Shown here: positions 11,057-22,700 of the stretch, piece by piece
How positions within the stretch are numbered: the stretch's first letter is position 1
Layout: every line of letters begins with the position of its first letter
Assembly: GCA_002914805.1 (NCBI GenBank)
Contig: JXTB01000101.1
Location: 694,640-758,639, forward strand
Direction of reading: 5' to 3'
Length of the DNA: 64,000 nucleotides
Origin: Parasponia andersonii
Taxonomy: Eukaryota > Streptophyta > Magnoliopsida > Rosales > Cannabaceae
Notes under the pieces: model-generated
The model's database searches: none
What the model was told of the DNA's origin: nothing
The model's input: only the letters and a program-made list of their open reading frames with translations
Made by a program: the position numbers and the translations under genes

Positions 11057-13856
11057 CTAGTCTGGCGTTACCACCTCAACGTGGCCTTCGAATACTCTAT
11101 TCTCCCAGCCAGACCTGTAACTTTCCACAGAAAGGATATCCACCTGCCTCTGGTACCTCGTTTTCAGCTTCTCCGCATCCGCCAGCCTATCCCTCAGAGC
11201 CGCCAGCCTTAGCTCCGCTTGCCGCTGCGATAAGTCGACCAAAAAAGTGTTAATGTCAGTAAGGTCCTCGCCATGTTTGCGAGACATCTCTACATGAGCA
11301 CCCATCAGATTTTCGTGATCCAAGTAGAGATGTCGATTTACCTCGTTGGACCGATCAAGCCTGCGTTGCAGGGAGTGGGCCTCTAGCTTGGTTTGCGCCT
11401 CGGCTTTCATCGCTTCTTTGGCATCATCGACAGCCCTGTCGCGAGCGATGAAAGCCAGTCCCATCTCTGCCCCTGTGCTCTGCAGTTCTTGCTCCTTGAC
11501 CCTGAACTCGTTTTGAGCTAGTCTGGTGGCCTCAGATTGAGCAAGCTTGTCGGCCTCCGCCTCGGCCAGTCTCGCTGCCAGCTCCTCGCGCCTGCTCTTC
11601 TCGACACTCAGAGCATGAACCACCGTGCTGCTGACCCTCGCCTCATCGAGGCTCCGATATAAATCGAAGTCAGTCCTCAACTCGGCAAGGGCGGCCTCGC
11701 TGCGCTCGGCCAGTGCAGAGCGGGAGTTCAGCTCCTCGGTCAAATCCCTGACGTGAGAGGAATAGAAAGACCGGATGACGGCTAGCTGCAAGTTAAACGA
11801 AAAAAGGGGGGTCAGCGTTTAGCAAGGATGCTGAGAAACGTAGAGGCAACCAAATGAACCAAACCTGCGCGAAGGTACGGCTGGCGACAAGCTCGACGTT
11901 CTCCAAAGAGAGCGCCTCCAACTCCGGCTCTGCAGCTGGACCCTCTCTTTAGGTGTTGCCCGTGCCTGAGGAATGCGGCTCCGCCCCGCCAACCGTGAGG
12001 GCACCCTCTCCCCCAGCTGGGCATGCCTCCGAAGCAGCAGTGGCAGGGGCAAAGGAAAGCTGGGCGTCGCCGAGCGCACAACCGGTGGTGGCAGGGGGTG
12101 GCACATCCTTGGCAGAAGACGCCACGGCAGCCCCCGCTATGTCAGCAATTTCGGTTGCTGACCCCCTGGGAGCACCGCCCAAGTGTGATTTTTTGGTCTT
12201 GTCTTGACCATTCCCTTCCGACGGGCCACTACGCGCGGACCTTCTTCTCCTCAGGAGAGTCAGCGTGGCCCCGTAATCATCGCTGTCAGAAGAAGGGGCG
12301 ACCCTTCCCCTCTTCTCCGTCGGGCCCTCTATTTCTTTGGATGAGCCGGCCTCGTGGCGCCGCTTTATTGGGACCGGAGGGGGGAAAGACAGCCGGGATT
12401 TCAACCTCGGAGCCCCCCCACTGAGCTCGGCGACCTCCCCACCAAGGCGAGCTGCACTCGACCCCGCGCTCGTTTTCAAACCGGAGTCGGGGGAGGAAGA
12501 GGTTGGTATAGCAGACCCCCTGGGCAGACTCAGGGGCATCCCCTCGCCATGTACGGCCCATATGGCCAGCGTCACCCCAGACGAAGGTCCGCTTGCTCCG
12601 GAGCGGGGAACCACGGGCACTTCATCTTCTGAAGGCACCACAAGACGACGACCGGCGGTCGCCTTGGGGCGAGTCTTATGCCCGGCAGTACCCCCATTGA
12701 CGGGGGAGGGGTTTGCCGATGGGCCCGTCTCAGAACCTGTAAAAAACAAGCAACATGTTTAGATCACGGCCATAATCTGATCGACAAAGCTCAAGAACGC
12801 AGAAATGAAGCCACCTCTAATCCTCTTAGGGGTGGCGGCTTCCTCCCTACGGAGCCTGACGCACTCCTCGGCCACGAACCTCACGGCCTCCTCGAGCTCG
12901 TGGCTAGTCGGCGCCACCAGGTCGTTGGAGCCCGCTAACTGGCTTGTAGCCGTAACCTGATGACCCACCATGGCGATTTGATCGTGCTCGTCCCGGCGGA
13001 ATCGGTTCAGGGCAAAAGCATCAAGTCGGCTTCGCAGGTGCTTTGTGATGACCCAGGTGTCCAGGGGGAACGGAAGGTATGAGACCATCCTGGGCATCAT
13101 ATTCATCACCTGAGGGTTGAAGGCGGCTTGGATGTGCCGGCAGTCCCCAGGAGATCCGAAGATAACGATCCCTTCCAGGCTTTTGAGCCGCCCCGCCGAC
13201 AAATGCGGCGCGAACCTGTTTTCTTCTACAGAGGCTGCACAAGACAAAATAACGTGAGCGATAACAGACGAGGAGAACGCAGACCCGAAAACCACGACCT
13301 AGCACTTACTCTGCAGGAAAACTGAGGGAATTTAGAAATGCTCTCCATTCACCCAAGGGGAGCACCACGCCCCTCCAACGGCGTATAGCCTAGAGTGGGA
13401 GTCCCATTGCTTGTCTGATCTCGGCAAGCCCCAGAAGATGTGACGTCGCGGGAGCGGTTGGAGGTAAAAGGTGGGGTAGGAACTCTTTTTGGGGATGAGG
13501 GTGAGTTTGTAAGCATAAAAAACCACCTCCAGGTCGATATGCAGGTTATAGAGAACTGATAGGGCAGAAAGCCTCATCAGAATCATGACCCTGTTTGCGT
13601 TTAACTGCATCGGATGGATCCCCGTCAAAATGAAGAATTGGTGGATCAGAGGAGGAAGAAGGAATCGTAACCATTCTAGATGTTTTCTGCCCAAAATAAT
13701 AAAGCTTTCAGGGGCAAAGGGACGAAGATACCAATCCACAGGGCCCTCGACCCTTTGCATCGTCACTCCACCGGGGAGGCAGAGCTGTCTCCTCAGTGAA
13801 TCCAACTCCGAATCCACGATGGGACACAATTCCTGATCTTGATTCGAGGCCATCAT
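11057..13856 (-). mobile_element. Antisense coding region of Tat element (Transposase_28-like), fossil
   Basis: Four long minus-strand coding blocks lie at 13332-13856, 12759-13295, 11949-12749 and 11057-11791, reading away from the 3' LTR. The first block opens with MMASNQDQELC and includes PLIHQFFILTGIHPMQLNANR. From memory it resembles the plant domain called Transposase_28 or putative gypsy-type transposon protein, which is carried as an antisense ORF by Tat elements. The third block is Ser/Pro/Gly-rich and charged. The last is a long Ala/Glu/Arg-rich coiled coil with heptad-like spacing. The short intervals between blocks look intron-like. The region has at least one break. Its function is unknown; a gag-like structural or regulatory role is only a guess. 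Confidence 0.75.
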
Positions 13857-14180
13857 TCTGGATATGATCGAAAGAGCAAAAGTCTCTAGAAAGGGGAGAA
13901 GTCGGGAACCCTAAGATTTTGCGAGTTTAGAATAATTGAAGATTTTAGTAAAGTGGCAAATGAGCGTAAATGCGGCTTTTATAGAGGGAGAGCTGAAGAG
14001 TTTTTCTGGAAAAAAGGGAGGGCAATGGAGATCGAACAGTCGGAATTTCAAAATTTTAAAAAAATTTTATTACATAGGATGGCGTGCCTCCGCGTTGGCA
14101 AGGGGGAGCCACGTGTATCCCTCAAATTGGAAGAACGGAGAAACGATTTCCCCACTTGATGGATACGAATCCATCGAGTA
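13857..14180. other. Tat element region between antisense ORF and polypurine tract
   Basis: This non-coding interval should hold the promoter and leader of the antisense gene, which would fire away from the 3' LTR. It is A-rich around 14040-14070. I do not see a clear TATA box that I would call. Confidence 0.5.
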
Positions 14181-14195
14181 GGGAAATGGGGGCAG
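14181..14195 (+). other. Polypurine tract of Tat element
   Basis: GGGAAATGGGGGCAG lies directly before the first TG of the 3' LTR. The same tract is found, inverted, at about 45728-45745 beside the second Tat LTR in this window, which supports the boundary. Confidence 0.8.
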
Positions 14196-14196
14196 T

Positions 14197-15012
14197 TGTG
14201 GGACCCGTTCCCAAATCATACACCACGTGGACGAACATGTCACGAGTAGGGCCCACTGTCCGACATGTGTCAAGAGTGACTAGCTAAAGGCCACGCGAGT
14301 CGCACATGATACCACATCGGCTATTGGGCTGTCCAAGGTTAGGGCCGAGCCCATCCCAGTCCCTGGATGAACTCGGCCCAGTCCGATTCTTACTTCGACA
14401 GCTAGGGGGTCGGAAGCCCCAAGGGTCTTCCACTAGAATACAATGGAAAGCAACTCACAGCTCCAGACCCAGACAGAGCATTTGATGCGATCCTGAGTAG
14501 GTGTGCGCAGGGGGGCAAGCTGTTCTGACAGAACGGTGATTTGTCCAAATCTCGCCCCTGACAGACTCGAGCCATAGGAGACGGCGGAAACCAGGCTACA
14601 GCGGTACAGGGGAGATCACGGTGATCTCGGCCCGTGACCTTTGGAAAAAGTCTTGAGGAAAAATGTATTCAGTCCTGAGATTGTAAATCGGGTGGTTCAC
14701 AATCTCAGGACTATACATATATGAGCCATGCGTTCCCAAATGAGGGCATGTACGCATACAAAAAGAAGTATTTAAAAGTTTACGAGCAACAAACAAAGAT
14801 ATACTCATATAGAACTAAATCCTTGCTACCCTGAATCAAAGAAAGACCATTGACTTAAGCATCGGAGAGTCTTTGCAGGTGGCCACCCCCGCCTCTCCGA
14901 TCCTGCCAGGAGTTCAGAGCACTTTGGAATAGTAAGGACACGTGGACAGTTAGAGGACACAGCATCAGCGGTTCAGAGACACGTAGACGGCTGGTGAGAA
15001 ACCGATCCAACA
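14197..15012 (+). repeat. 3' LTR of Tat element (816 bp)
   Basis: It begins TGTGGGACCCG after the polypurine tract and ends ...GATCCAACA. Its last 180 bp match 1006-1185. The related inverted LTR at 44845-45727 has the same two ends. Base-pairs 15013-15017 (ATAAT) are the expected target-site copy; the partner lies in the N gap. Confidence 0.9.
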
Positions 15013-15317
15013 ATAATGGAGTTAGCCAGAGTACATTCCGAATGCCTTTTATTGTCTGTTTTCATTCAATAACTCAAAAATAACTCGTAGTTTATTACAT
15101 CAACTTTTACATGCTTGGGAAGAAGATAGCAAACGATACTTTGCCAACCAAAGCTAATCCCACACCACTAGCACAGAAAGGCCCATTTAGCCTATTTACA
15201 TTTCACTTATAAAATACTCGTAGTCTATAAATTGTTACACTGATTTGACAATCACTCACACCCCACCCCCACTGCTCAAAAACATTGAACAAGTGGTAAC
15301 TATCTATAGGCATAAAA
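15013..15317. other. Spacer and probable 3' UTR of the SDI2-like gene
   Basis: These 305 bp separate the retroelement end from the stop codon of the minus-strand TPR gene. TTTATT motifs near 15046 and 15091 read AATAAA on the minus strand and could be poly(A) signals. If so, the 3' UTR is about 230-270 nt. Confidence 0.5.
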
Positions 15318-18300
15318 TCAACAAGCCAACTGGTCTCTAAATGGAGAGATCTCTTCAAAGATAGGAAGTCTCCTTGTTCTAGAAGGTGACCATTGATTCA
15401 TCAACTGATCAAGCCCCTCGAGAAAAGCATCCTCTACTTTTAGCCCTAGCCCTAAAGAATTTGAGGGCATGAATACTGTTGATTGGCATTGCTCAAGTTC
15501 CTTGAGTAGTTCCTCAGCACGGTTTCTCGCCTTGGGTTCATCGGATCCTAAAAGCTTGCCTTGAAACACTTGGTCAAGAACAGCTTCTGCCTCGGTATAC
15601 CGTGTTTGATTGATGAGGCACGTACACAAGTTACAGGCTTTGTTGGCATCTGGATCAATTGCCTGAGCTTTATGGTATACCACTTCAGCTGCTAGATAGT
15701 TTCGTTGCTGCATGTAGGCCCAGCCTAAATTACCCTGTGTCAAGTTATTTTAAAGTAAGATATTACTCATAACAGCCGGATAGAATCATGGTTTGGTTTT
15801 CAATTTTAAATTAAAGAACAATAGTAGTTCCTCAGCTTGTTAAAAAACTCATGTTAGCCTTTTTGTTTTTTCAACTGAAAAAACATTTTTGTTGCACGCA
15901 CAAGATTAATTTCACCGTTGATCTCTAAGCTTGACAGTTGACAAAGCTCCTATATAGTCTCTTTCATTAAACGGACTAACAGGAAACTTTCCAGCAGCAA
16001 GTACTGTTCTTATTTATGGACTAAAGACAAATATTCTGAAATATTTCATTCCTGATAAATAAACACAAAGGGTTTCTTTTCAATCATTCGCAAAATATTT
16101 CGTCAAACTGCACTGAGGGTGTTTCCAACACCACAAGTATAACTAGAAGTAGAATGATTAAAGTAGTATTAAGGACAAAATAAAGAACGAAATGGATGTC
16201 AGGTAATAAAGCACTTAAATTAGTTCAAAGTTTCAAAATGATGTAAAATATCATATAAGGAGTAAGGAGCTTCAAGAAATGGAGGGTCTTTTCTTACCAT
16301 ATTTGTTTAATTTTAATTTTAATTTTTATTTTATAACAAGTTAGTGAGCAGATATTAAAAAAAGTAGAGCTTATAAGTGCAACTAAGTACCAGTATCCTG
16401 GAGGTCTCTTGCTTAATAGTGACCTGAAACTTCCTTCCGTGAGAGCGAGCCGTTTTGGTTGGTTTACCATTAAAGGCCTCTCCCTGGTATATCATCCGAA
16501 GCTTCTGCTTCAGTAGCTCTATTTGTTCCTCAACTCTTCCACATTTCTGCTAAGATATATTTAATGGTTAGTACCAAATGCAAAGATAGGCACAAGACTT
16601 TGTTAAATTTTTTCCACCAACATAAATATTAAGAGTTACAAATAATACATCATCTATTTCGTTCAAGCTATGTTAAATGTATTGTAAAATTCTATTGAGG
16701 TTCGGAGTAACCTTGTATAAGTCAATAAGCACATTATCTAGAGATTCCTGAGCCTGTTTTGAACAGCGATTTCTGAAAGATTTTATGGCTTCTATCGCTT
16801 CTTCTGCCCTGTCTTGCTGCTTCATAACTATTGCCATGTCTTTAAGGGCACTATCTACTTTGTCTCCGGCGTTTATTGCCGTCCAGAACAAAACTATAGC
16901 TGCATCTGGATCCTTGCCAACTAACTGTGTTTGCAAGAACACAATTAGAAGAAAAAACTTCGGTCCAAAAGGGAAAAAGAAAAATCAAGGAAACAACATA
17001 ACAGTTTGACAACATATTTACATTCAAACAGAGAACAAGCTCGTTATGCCTAATTTCCGAATTGACAGGTACAGTGAAATGACCATTAACAGAGTGACAA
17101 CCAAGGTGCAAAACTAGACTTTTGCACAATCATTATTCTATGGTGTGCATCGCCATAAAATCATGAATGTTTTAAGTATCCTTTACCTCGATGACATACT
17201 TGATACATATCTTTCACTTCTAGTTAGCAATTGCCAATTATTTCATGTCTTTTTCGTACGGTTTTAACATAGTGTACAAGAGATTTGGTTTTATTTTCAG
17301 CAGCTAGCTTCACATATTAAAAAAAAAAAAAAAAAAACTGAAAATGCATGAGTAACTGAATAGGTATCTACTTGTTTGCCATGCTCCACTTGGTGCCTAA
17401 AGGCAGAGCATCACTTTTCATCCAAAAAAATGTTAACCCAAAAAATAAAATTTGTAGTTTACCAGTATTTTTTTAAGTTGGTCTCTGTCCCCCCCCTTTT
17501 CCAAAAAAATTATTTATTTTTTTAATAATTACTTTCTTTTTTCCTAGATGATGCCAATGGCAGAACATCAATGGTGTTAATTTATAAAATCTGGGTCTTA
17601 GCATATGTTGTATATATTTACAAGAAAATTCAATTGAGACGGTTTCCTATTCACAATTTTTAATCACGACGAATTTAATGAAACTATACACGTAACTAAT
17701 TAATGAGATGGGATTAGTCTATCGGAGCTTGATGAGACAACTAACGAATATGACGTATGCTACACCTCAGACCATCGGTTTGACACTACCTAAAGCTAAA
17801 TTATTGGTCACTGAACCTATGGCCTTGGTAGACCACCAAGAAAAAATGGTTCAGAAGATAAAAATTGATCTTCACACAAACAATAATGGAAAATTAGATT
17901 TTTAATAAATTTAGATAAAAAAACCAAAATTAATAAAAACCCAATCTCGAATTTCCCGCTTGCTCCACCACCCTATCTTCAAATCCTTAACTACCATTCC
18001 CCTACCCTACTACCCCTCAAAGGAAAACCCATCAATTGGTTAAGAGTGAGTTGGTCAACACCTGCATTTTAAAGATACCCATAAAGTCAACAAAATTAGT
18101 TGGACTCCATTGGCAATCGAACGGTCCAGATCACTCCATCATTATGAATCTATGATAGTAAGGTGTCATAAGTTGGTTTGGGCTTTGGGGTCAATTGAAC
18201 GAACGCCCAATAATAATCCATATTTCTTTTCAAAGGATAACAATCCATATTTAAGTTAGGGACTCAAAAATTAATTGGGAGGACCATATAGACTTTGTCA

Positions 18301-18864
18301 GATGGAAAAGAAAAAGTAAAAATAAATTCCGGTCTAGATGTGGGTTATGAATTTAATTGACGACTTTAACGACTTATGACAAGACTTAATCGATCTTAAA
18401 TCACCCAAAAAAAAAAAGAAAAAGGTTTCAAATCCAAAATTTCCAAATTTATTTTCCAATAGAAACAAATCAAGTAATCAATAATCGACAAATCCCAGGA
18501 ATGTCTCAATTTCTCAAATTATCCAATTTTGTTTTCTTCTTCTTACTAAAACAGGACATATATAACCAATAATTGAAACGAAAAATCAATCTTCCGATTA
18601 AATAGAACAAATCATAGAACATAACACATAAATTCTGAGGAACACCAAATCAAAACCACTCAGAATTCGAACAAATACACAGAAAATGTATGTAAACATA
18701 CAATCTATACATATACAAATATATATAGGAGAAAAAATTTGATGTTTTGAATTAATCACCTGAACGTGCTTAGCTCGAACATAAGGGCTATCACCAGGAG
18801 GAAGTTTGTGAAGGACATGGTAGCTGGAAGCCTCTGCTTTCTCTGCTAATTTCCTCCTACTCAT
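15318..18864 (-). CDS. SDI2: SDI2-like TPR protein (sulfur deficiency-induced family), 4 exons, 296 aa
   Basis: Exons on the minus strand are 18864-18760, 16924-16712, 16546-16391 and 15734-15318. All junctions are GT-AG and in phase, giving 296 residues. The start is MSRRKLAEKAEASSYH, followed by GDSPYVRAKHVQ. TPR-rich segments follow, including LFWTAINAGDKVDSALKDM, NVLIDLYKKCGRVEEQ, GEAFNGKPTKTARSHGRKF and GNLGWAYMQQ. The C-terminus is RRLPIFEEISPFRDQLAC. From memory this tracks the Arabidopsis SDI1/SDI2 proteins (about 300 aa), and SDI2 best by its C-terminus. It is less like the longer MS5/TDM1 and POLLENLESS3-like relatives. SDI1 and SDI2 are induced by sulfur starvation and repress glucosinolate synthesis in crucifers; the role in this plant may differ. 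Intron 1 is about 1.8 kb. The gene looks intact. Its promoter starts 16 bp before an N gap and cannot be read. Confidence 0.93.
16925..18759 (-). other. Intron 1 of SDI2-like gene (1835 bp)
   Basis: The intron is AT-rich, with poly-A/T runs near 17317-17337 and 17500-17535. It holds no second gene that I can support. A short open frame at 17708-17905 has no recognisable similarity. Confidence 0.8.
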
Positions 18865-18880
18865 CCTTATATATATATGT

Positions 18881-19752
18881 NNNNNNNNNNNNNNNNNNNN
18901 NNNNNNNNNNNNNNNNNNNNNNNNNNNNNNNNNNNNNNNNNNNNNNNNNNNNNNNNNNNNNNNNNNNNNNNNNNNNNNNNNNNNNNNNNNNNNNNNNNNN
19001 NNNNNNNNNNNNNNNNNNNNNNNNNNNNNNNNNNNNNNNNNNNNNNNNNNNNNNNNNNNNNNNNNNNNNNNNNNNNNNNNNNNNNNNNNNNNNNNNNNNN
19101 NNNNNNNNNNNNNNNNNNNNNNNNNNNNNNNNNNNNNNNNNNNNNNNNNNNNNNNNNNNNNNNNNNNNNNNNNNNNNNNNNNNNNNNNNNNNNNNNNNNN
19201 NNNNNNNNNNNNNNNNNNNNNNNNNNNNNNNNNNNNNNNNNNNNNNNNNNNNNNNNNNNNNNNNNNNNNNNNNNNNNNNNNNNNNNNNNNNNNNNNNNNN
19301 NNNNNNNNNNNNNNNNNNNNNNNNNNNNNNNNNNNNNNNNNNNNNNNNNNNNNNNNNNNNNNNNNNNNNNNNNNNNNNNNNNNNNNNNNNNNNNNNNNNN
19401 NNNNNNNNNNNNNNNNNNNNNNNNNNNNNNNNNNNNNNNNNNNNNNNNNNNNNNNNNNNNNNNNNNNNNNNNNNNNNNNNNNNNNNNNNNNNNNNNNNNN
19501 NNNNNNNNNNNNNNNNNNNNNNNNNNNNNNNNNNNNNNNNNNNNNNNNNNNNNNNNNNNNNNNNNNNNNNNNNNNNNNNNNNNNNNNNNNNNNNNNNNNN
19601 NNNNNNNNNNNNNNNNNNNNNNNNNNNNNNNNNNNNNNNNNNNNNNNNNNNNNNNNNNNNNNNNNNNNNNNNNNNNNNNNNNNNNNNNNNNNNNNNNNNN
19701 NNNNNNNNNNNNNNNNNNNNNNNNNNNNNNNNNNNNNNNNNNNNNNNNNNNN
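18881..19752. other. Assembly gap (872 N)
   Basis: This N run begins 16 bp upstream of the SDI2-like start codon. It hides the core promoter and 5' leader of that gene. The flanks are TA-rich, which may explain why assembly failed. Confidence 0.95.
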
Positions 19753-22700
19753 ATATTTAATTAAATAATTATAATTTGATTTAAAATAATAATCAAAATA
19801 TATAATATACATAACCTTAATTATTTAAAAAGAAAATATTTAATTGAAAACACTAAAGTAAAATTATTTTTAATAGAAAGTACAAGAAAAATAAATTTAT
19901 TAATAAGTAAAAACTAAAAGGAAATATAAAATTTACAGATATAAATAATATAACAAATAAAAAAATATGTTTTAAAGTATTAAGAGTTGCACTTTTGTAC
20001 ATTTTGGGTTATGCCGTGTTCGTGCATAAGATTGTGTCATGCCGTACTAGCCCATGGTACTCAAAATCTGAAGCCCAACAAAGTCCAATACTTTATATCG
20101 TGCTGGGCACGACCCAAAATTATCTCGTACTATGTGTATCGTGTCATGCTCAATACAGATTTTTTCGTGTCGTGTCCTCGTACTAAATGGGCAGCTCAGT
20201 CCATTTCACATCTCTAAGTGGGCAAAAACAGTTTTCTCTCACCTAAGTCAAAAGAGCGGTTGAGAAGTAATTGCTTAAGACATCGTCGTAATGAACAACA
20301 ATGAATAAGATCATGGAGGTTATTGTTAAGGAGTTAAAAGGGAGTAGATTCATAAATTAATATATTTCAGGATATCATAATGAAGTTGCTACTTATCATG
20401 AGGAAGCTCAACAAAAAACATAACTATTATCCTGCACGAGTCGGCTTAACAGATAATTTGGTGGAGATAGTCTTTGTGGTTTATTATTCTCCTACCGTTA
20501 CCTCATTGGATTGTGGGTGAAAGGATACAGTCGTAGAGTATATTCATCTTTGAACCATGTTATTGGATGAAGCAGAGGATAAAAACAAGAGCACAATGGG
20601 ACACTTTATTATATTCAAATTAACTATCAAAAGTACTATGATCAACTTATCCATAACTTGCTTTTTTTTTTTTTTTTTTGTGTGTGTGGAATTTAGTCTT
20701 GCACGCCCAACGTGTGTGTTTACCAGTACCTAAACCTAATGGTTTTGCAATCATGTCTTAGTATTGTACTAATGCATGTACATGCCATTCTTTTATGCTC
20801 ATTTTTCGTGTTGTGTTGTGTTTGTGCTTAAGATTTTTTTTTTTTTTTCCCCTTTTCAATGGGTAAATACAGCTCAACATGGATAGCTAGTCGTGTTGTA
20901 ATAAAGACGACCGTTTTTTATACGTGGCTCTAACTATTCATTTAAAAAAAAAATCACAAGTTCATATGTCTATGTCAAGTAATCTACGAACCGCAAATTA
21001 TTGCACAAATAACATATACGTTATAAGTTTGACCATTGCAAAAACATTTTCCAATATGTATCGGTATTAAACTATTCTGCACAACAATTTTAACTAATTG
21101 ATAATGAAAAACAAATTTTCAACACATCCTAGTATTTATCTTTATTTTCTTGTAACATTTTGGTTTACCAAATAGTTCGACCATGAGTTAAAATCATGGT
21201 GACGCTATGGAGCACAGTTCTTCTTCATCGGTACGTTAACATTTACACGAGAAAGTAAAGCAGGGGACGACATTACATGGAGTAACACATATGACACACC
21301 ATATATATGACGATGAGCTAAAAAGCATTGATGCCGTTCTGCTCCAAGTTTTTTCTACTGAAATTGCTGACTTTAGTTTTTGGCCAATTATCAATGCGAT
21401 TCATAATATTGTGAGATTCTTTGAGGGATCTTCTGGTCGATTAAACCGTGATATAAAAACTTAGAAGATTGTTATTATAAGTAAAAGTGGTACCGCCTTA
21501 ATGTACGAAGGTAGAATATTCATCATATTTCTCATCTATATTTCATCCAATCCACACAAAAATCTAAAATTCATCTAATCTAATATGCAGAACAAATTCT
21601 AACCTACCGTCCTATCCAATCTAATTTAATTCTAACTCATGCGGTACAAATTCAATTGGTTATAGTTGTGGTTATTTTGGTACTAGAGTTAGGCTTTAAA
21701 TGGTTAATATTTTTTTTAAGGGAATAAGTATATATTTTTTCCCTCTCTTGAGATCAAATAAATCTGTTGTTTTTTTTTTTTTTTTTGTTTTTTTTTTTTA
21801 ATAATACATAGACTAATATAAGCTAATTCTCCGCTCATATAACTATCCTAACGAAATCAACTATAAAAGGTTGACCATGGCATTAGGAAATAAGGAAAAA
21901 AAGAGCTAAATGCACGTGATAATAATTTATTGTCATTAATGCACTTGACTCCAAAAATAGGAGATTTTAGGCCAATTAGCACTGATAATTTTCTATATAA
22001 CATTATGATATGATTCGAAAACGACACACAATAAGTAAGTTTGGGTGACACGTATAAGATAGATAATAAATGGTTAGGTTTTGGATTAAACCAGGTTTTG
22101 GATTAAACCACTTAATCTGAAAATGATTTGTGTAACTTATTTAATTAAACGTATTTTTTTTTTGTGATATCGATACTATATAATATGACACGTTTATTAA
22201 CATTTTAATATTTTAAATATGATTTTAATTAACTATAAACATATTTAAATGTATTTAGATGAATTAATTAGTACATAATCATGTTAAATTTGAGTAATTA
22301 TGTTAACTAAAAATAATTTTATCAAATAAGTCATAATATATATGTATGATACATGACATATTTATTAAACGGGTTATATATCGTATTATATTATACATGT
22401 ATTAATCATGTTATATTCGGATTTAAATTTTTAATATATTAATTAATCATATCATGTTCGGATTAGGATATTATTGTTTCGTGTCATGTCATAATCATGT
22501 AGATCTGAACGCAATACAATAATATGAATTGCCAACCATAAGACTAACAGCTCTGGCCAATAAGAGAATCTCAACTCACGAAGCCTCCTCACTTAGCGTT
22601 TATAACATAATTGCCATAGGAATCATTGTTGAATTGTGAGAAAGAGCATAAAATATCCACTGATTTTATTGCTCTTTAATAAATACAAATATATTTAATG

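Larger units (their letters stand above)
1006..15012 (+). mobile_element. Ty3/gypsy LTR retrotransposon, Tat lineage, decayed
   Basis: Order of parts: partial 5' LTR (1006-1185), primer-binding site, gag, protease, reverse transcriptase, RNase H, a second archaeal-type RNase H, integrase, a long non-coding region with tandem repeats (8.8-10.1 kb), an antisense coding region (11.0-13.9 kb), a polypurine tract and the 3' LTR (14197-15012). The second RNase H, the repeat-rich 3' region and the antisense ORF are known marks of the plant Tat lineage (Ogre/Retand relatives). The coding region is broken, with at least half a dozen interruptions, so this is a fossil. The visible 180 bp of the 5' LTR differs from the 3' LTR at about 13 positions (about 7%), which suggests an insertion a few million years old. 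Total length is inflated by two apparent assembly duplications. The 5' target-site copy lies in the gap; the base-pairs after the 3' LTR read ATAAT. Confidence 0.93.

Noticed and set aside
17708-17905. 65-codon frame within intron 1 of the SDI2-like gene
   Set aside because: No similarity, no promoter or partner exon, and length is within chance expectation.
18598-19812. Long open frames through the N gap at 18881-19752
   Set aside because: They are open only because N has no stop. The same holds for frames across 789-1005 and 39936-40368.
20400-20620. Possible relic of an eIF4E-like coding sequence (GDSLCGLLFSYR near 20465)
   Set aside because: Only a few residues resemble the family, spacing to the next expected tryptophan is wrong, and no second block supports it.
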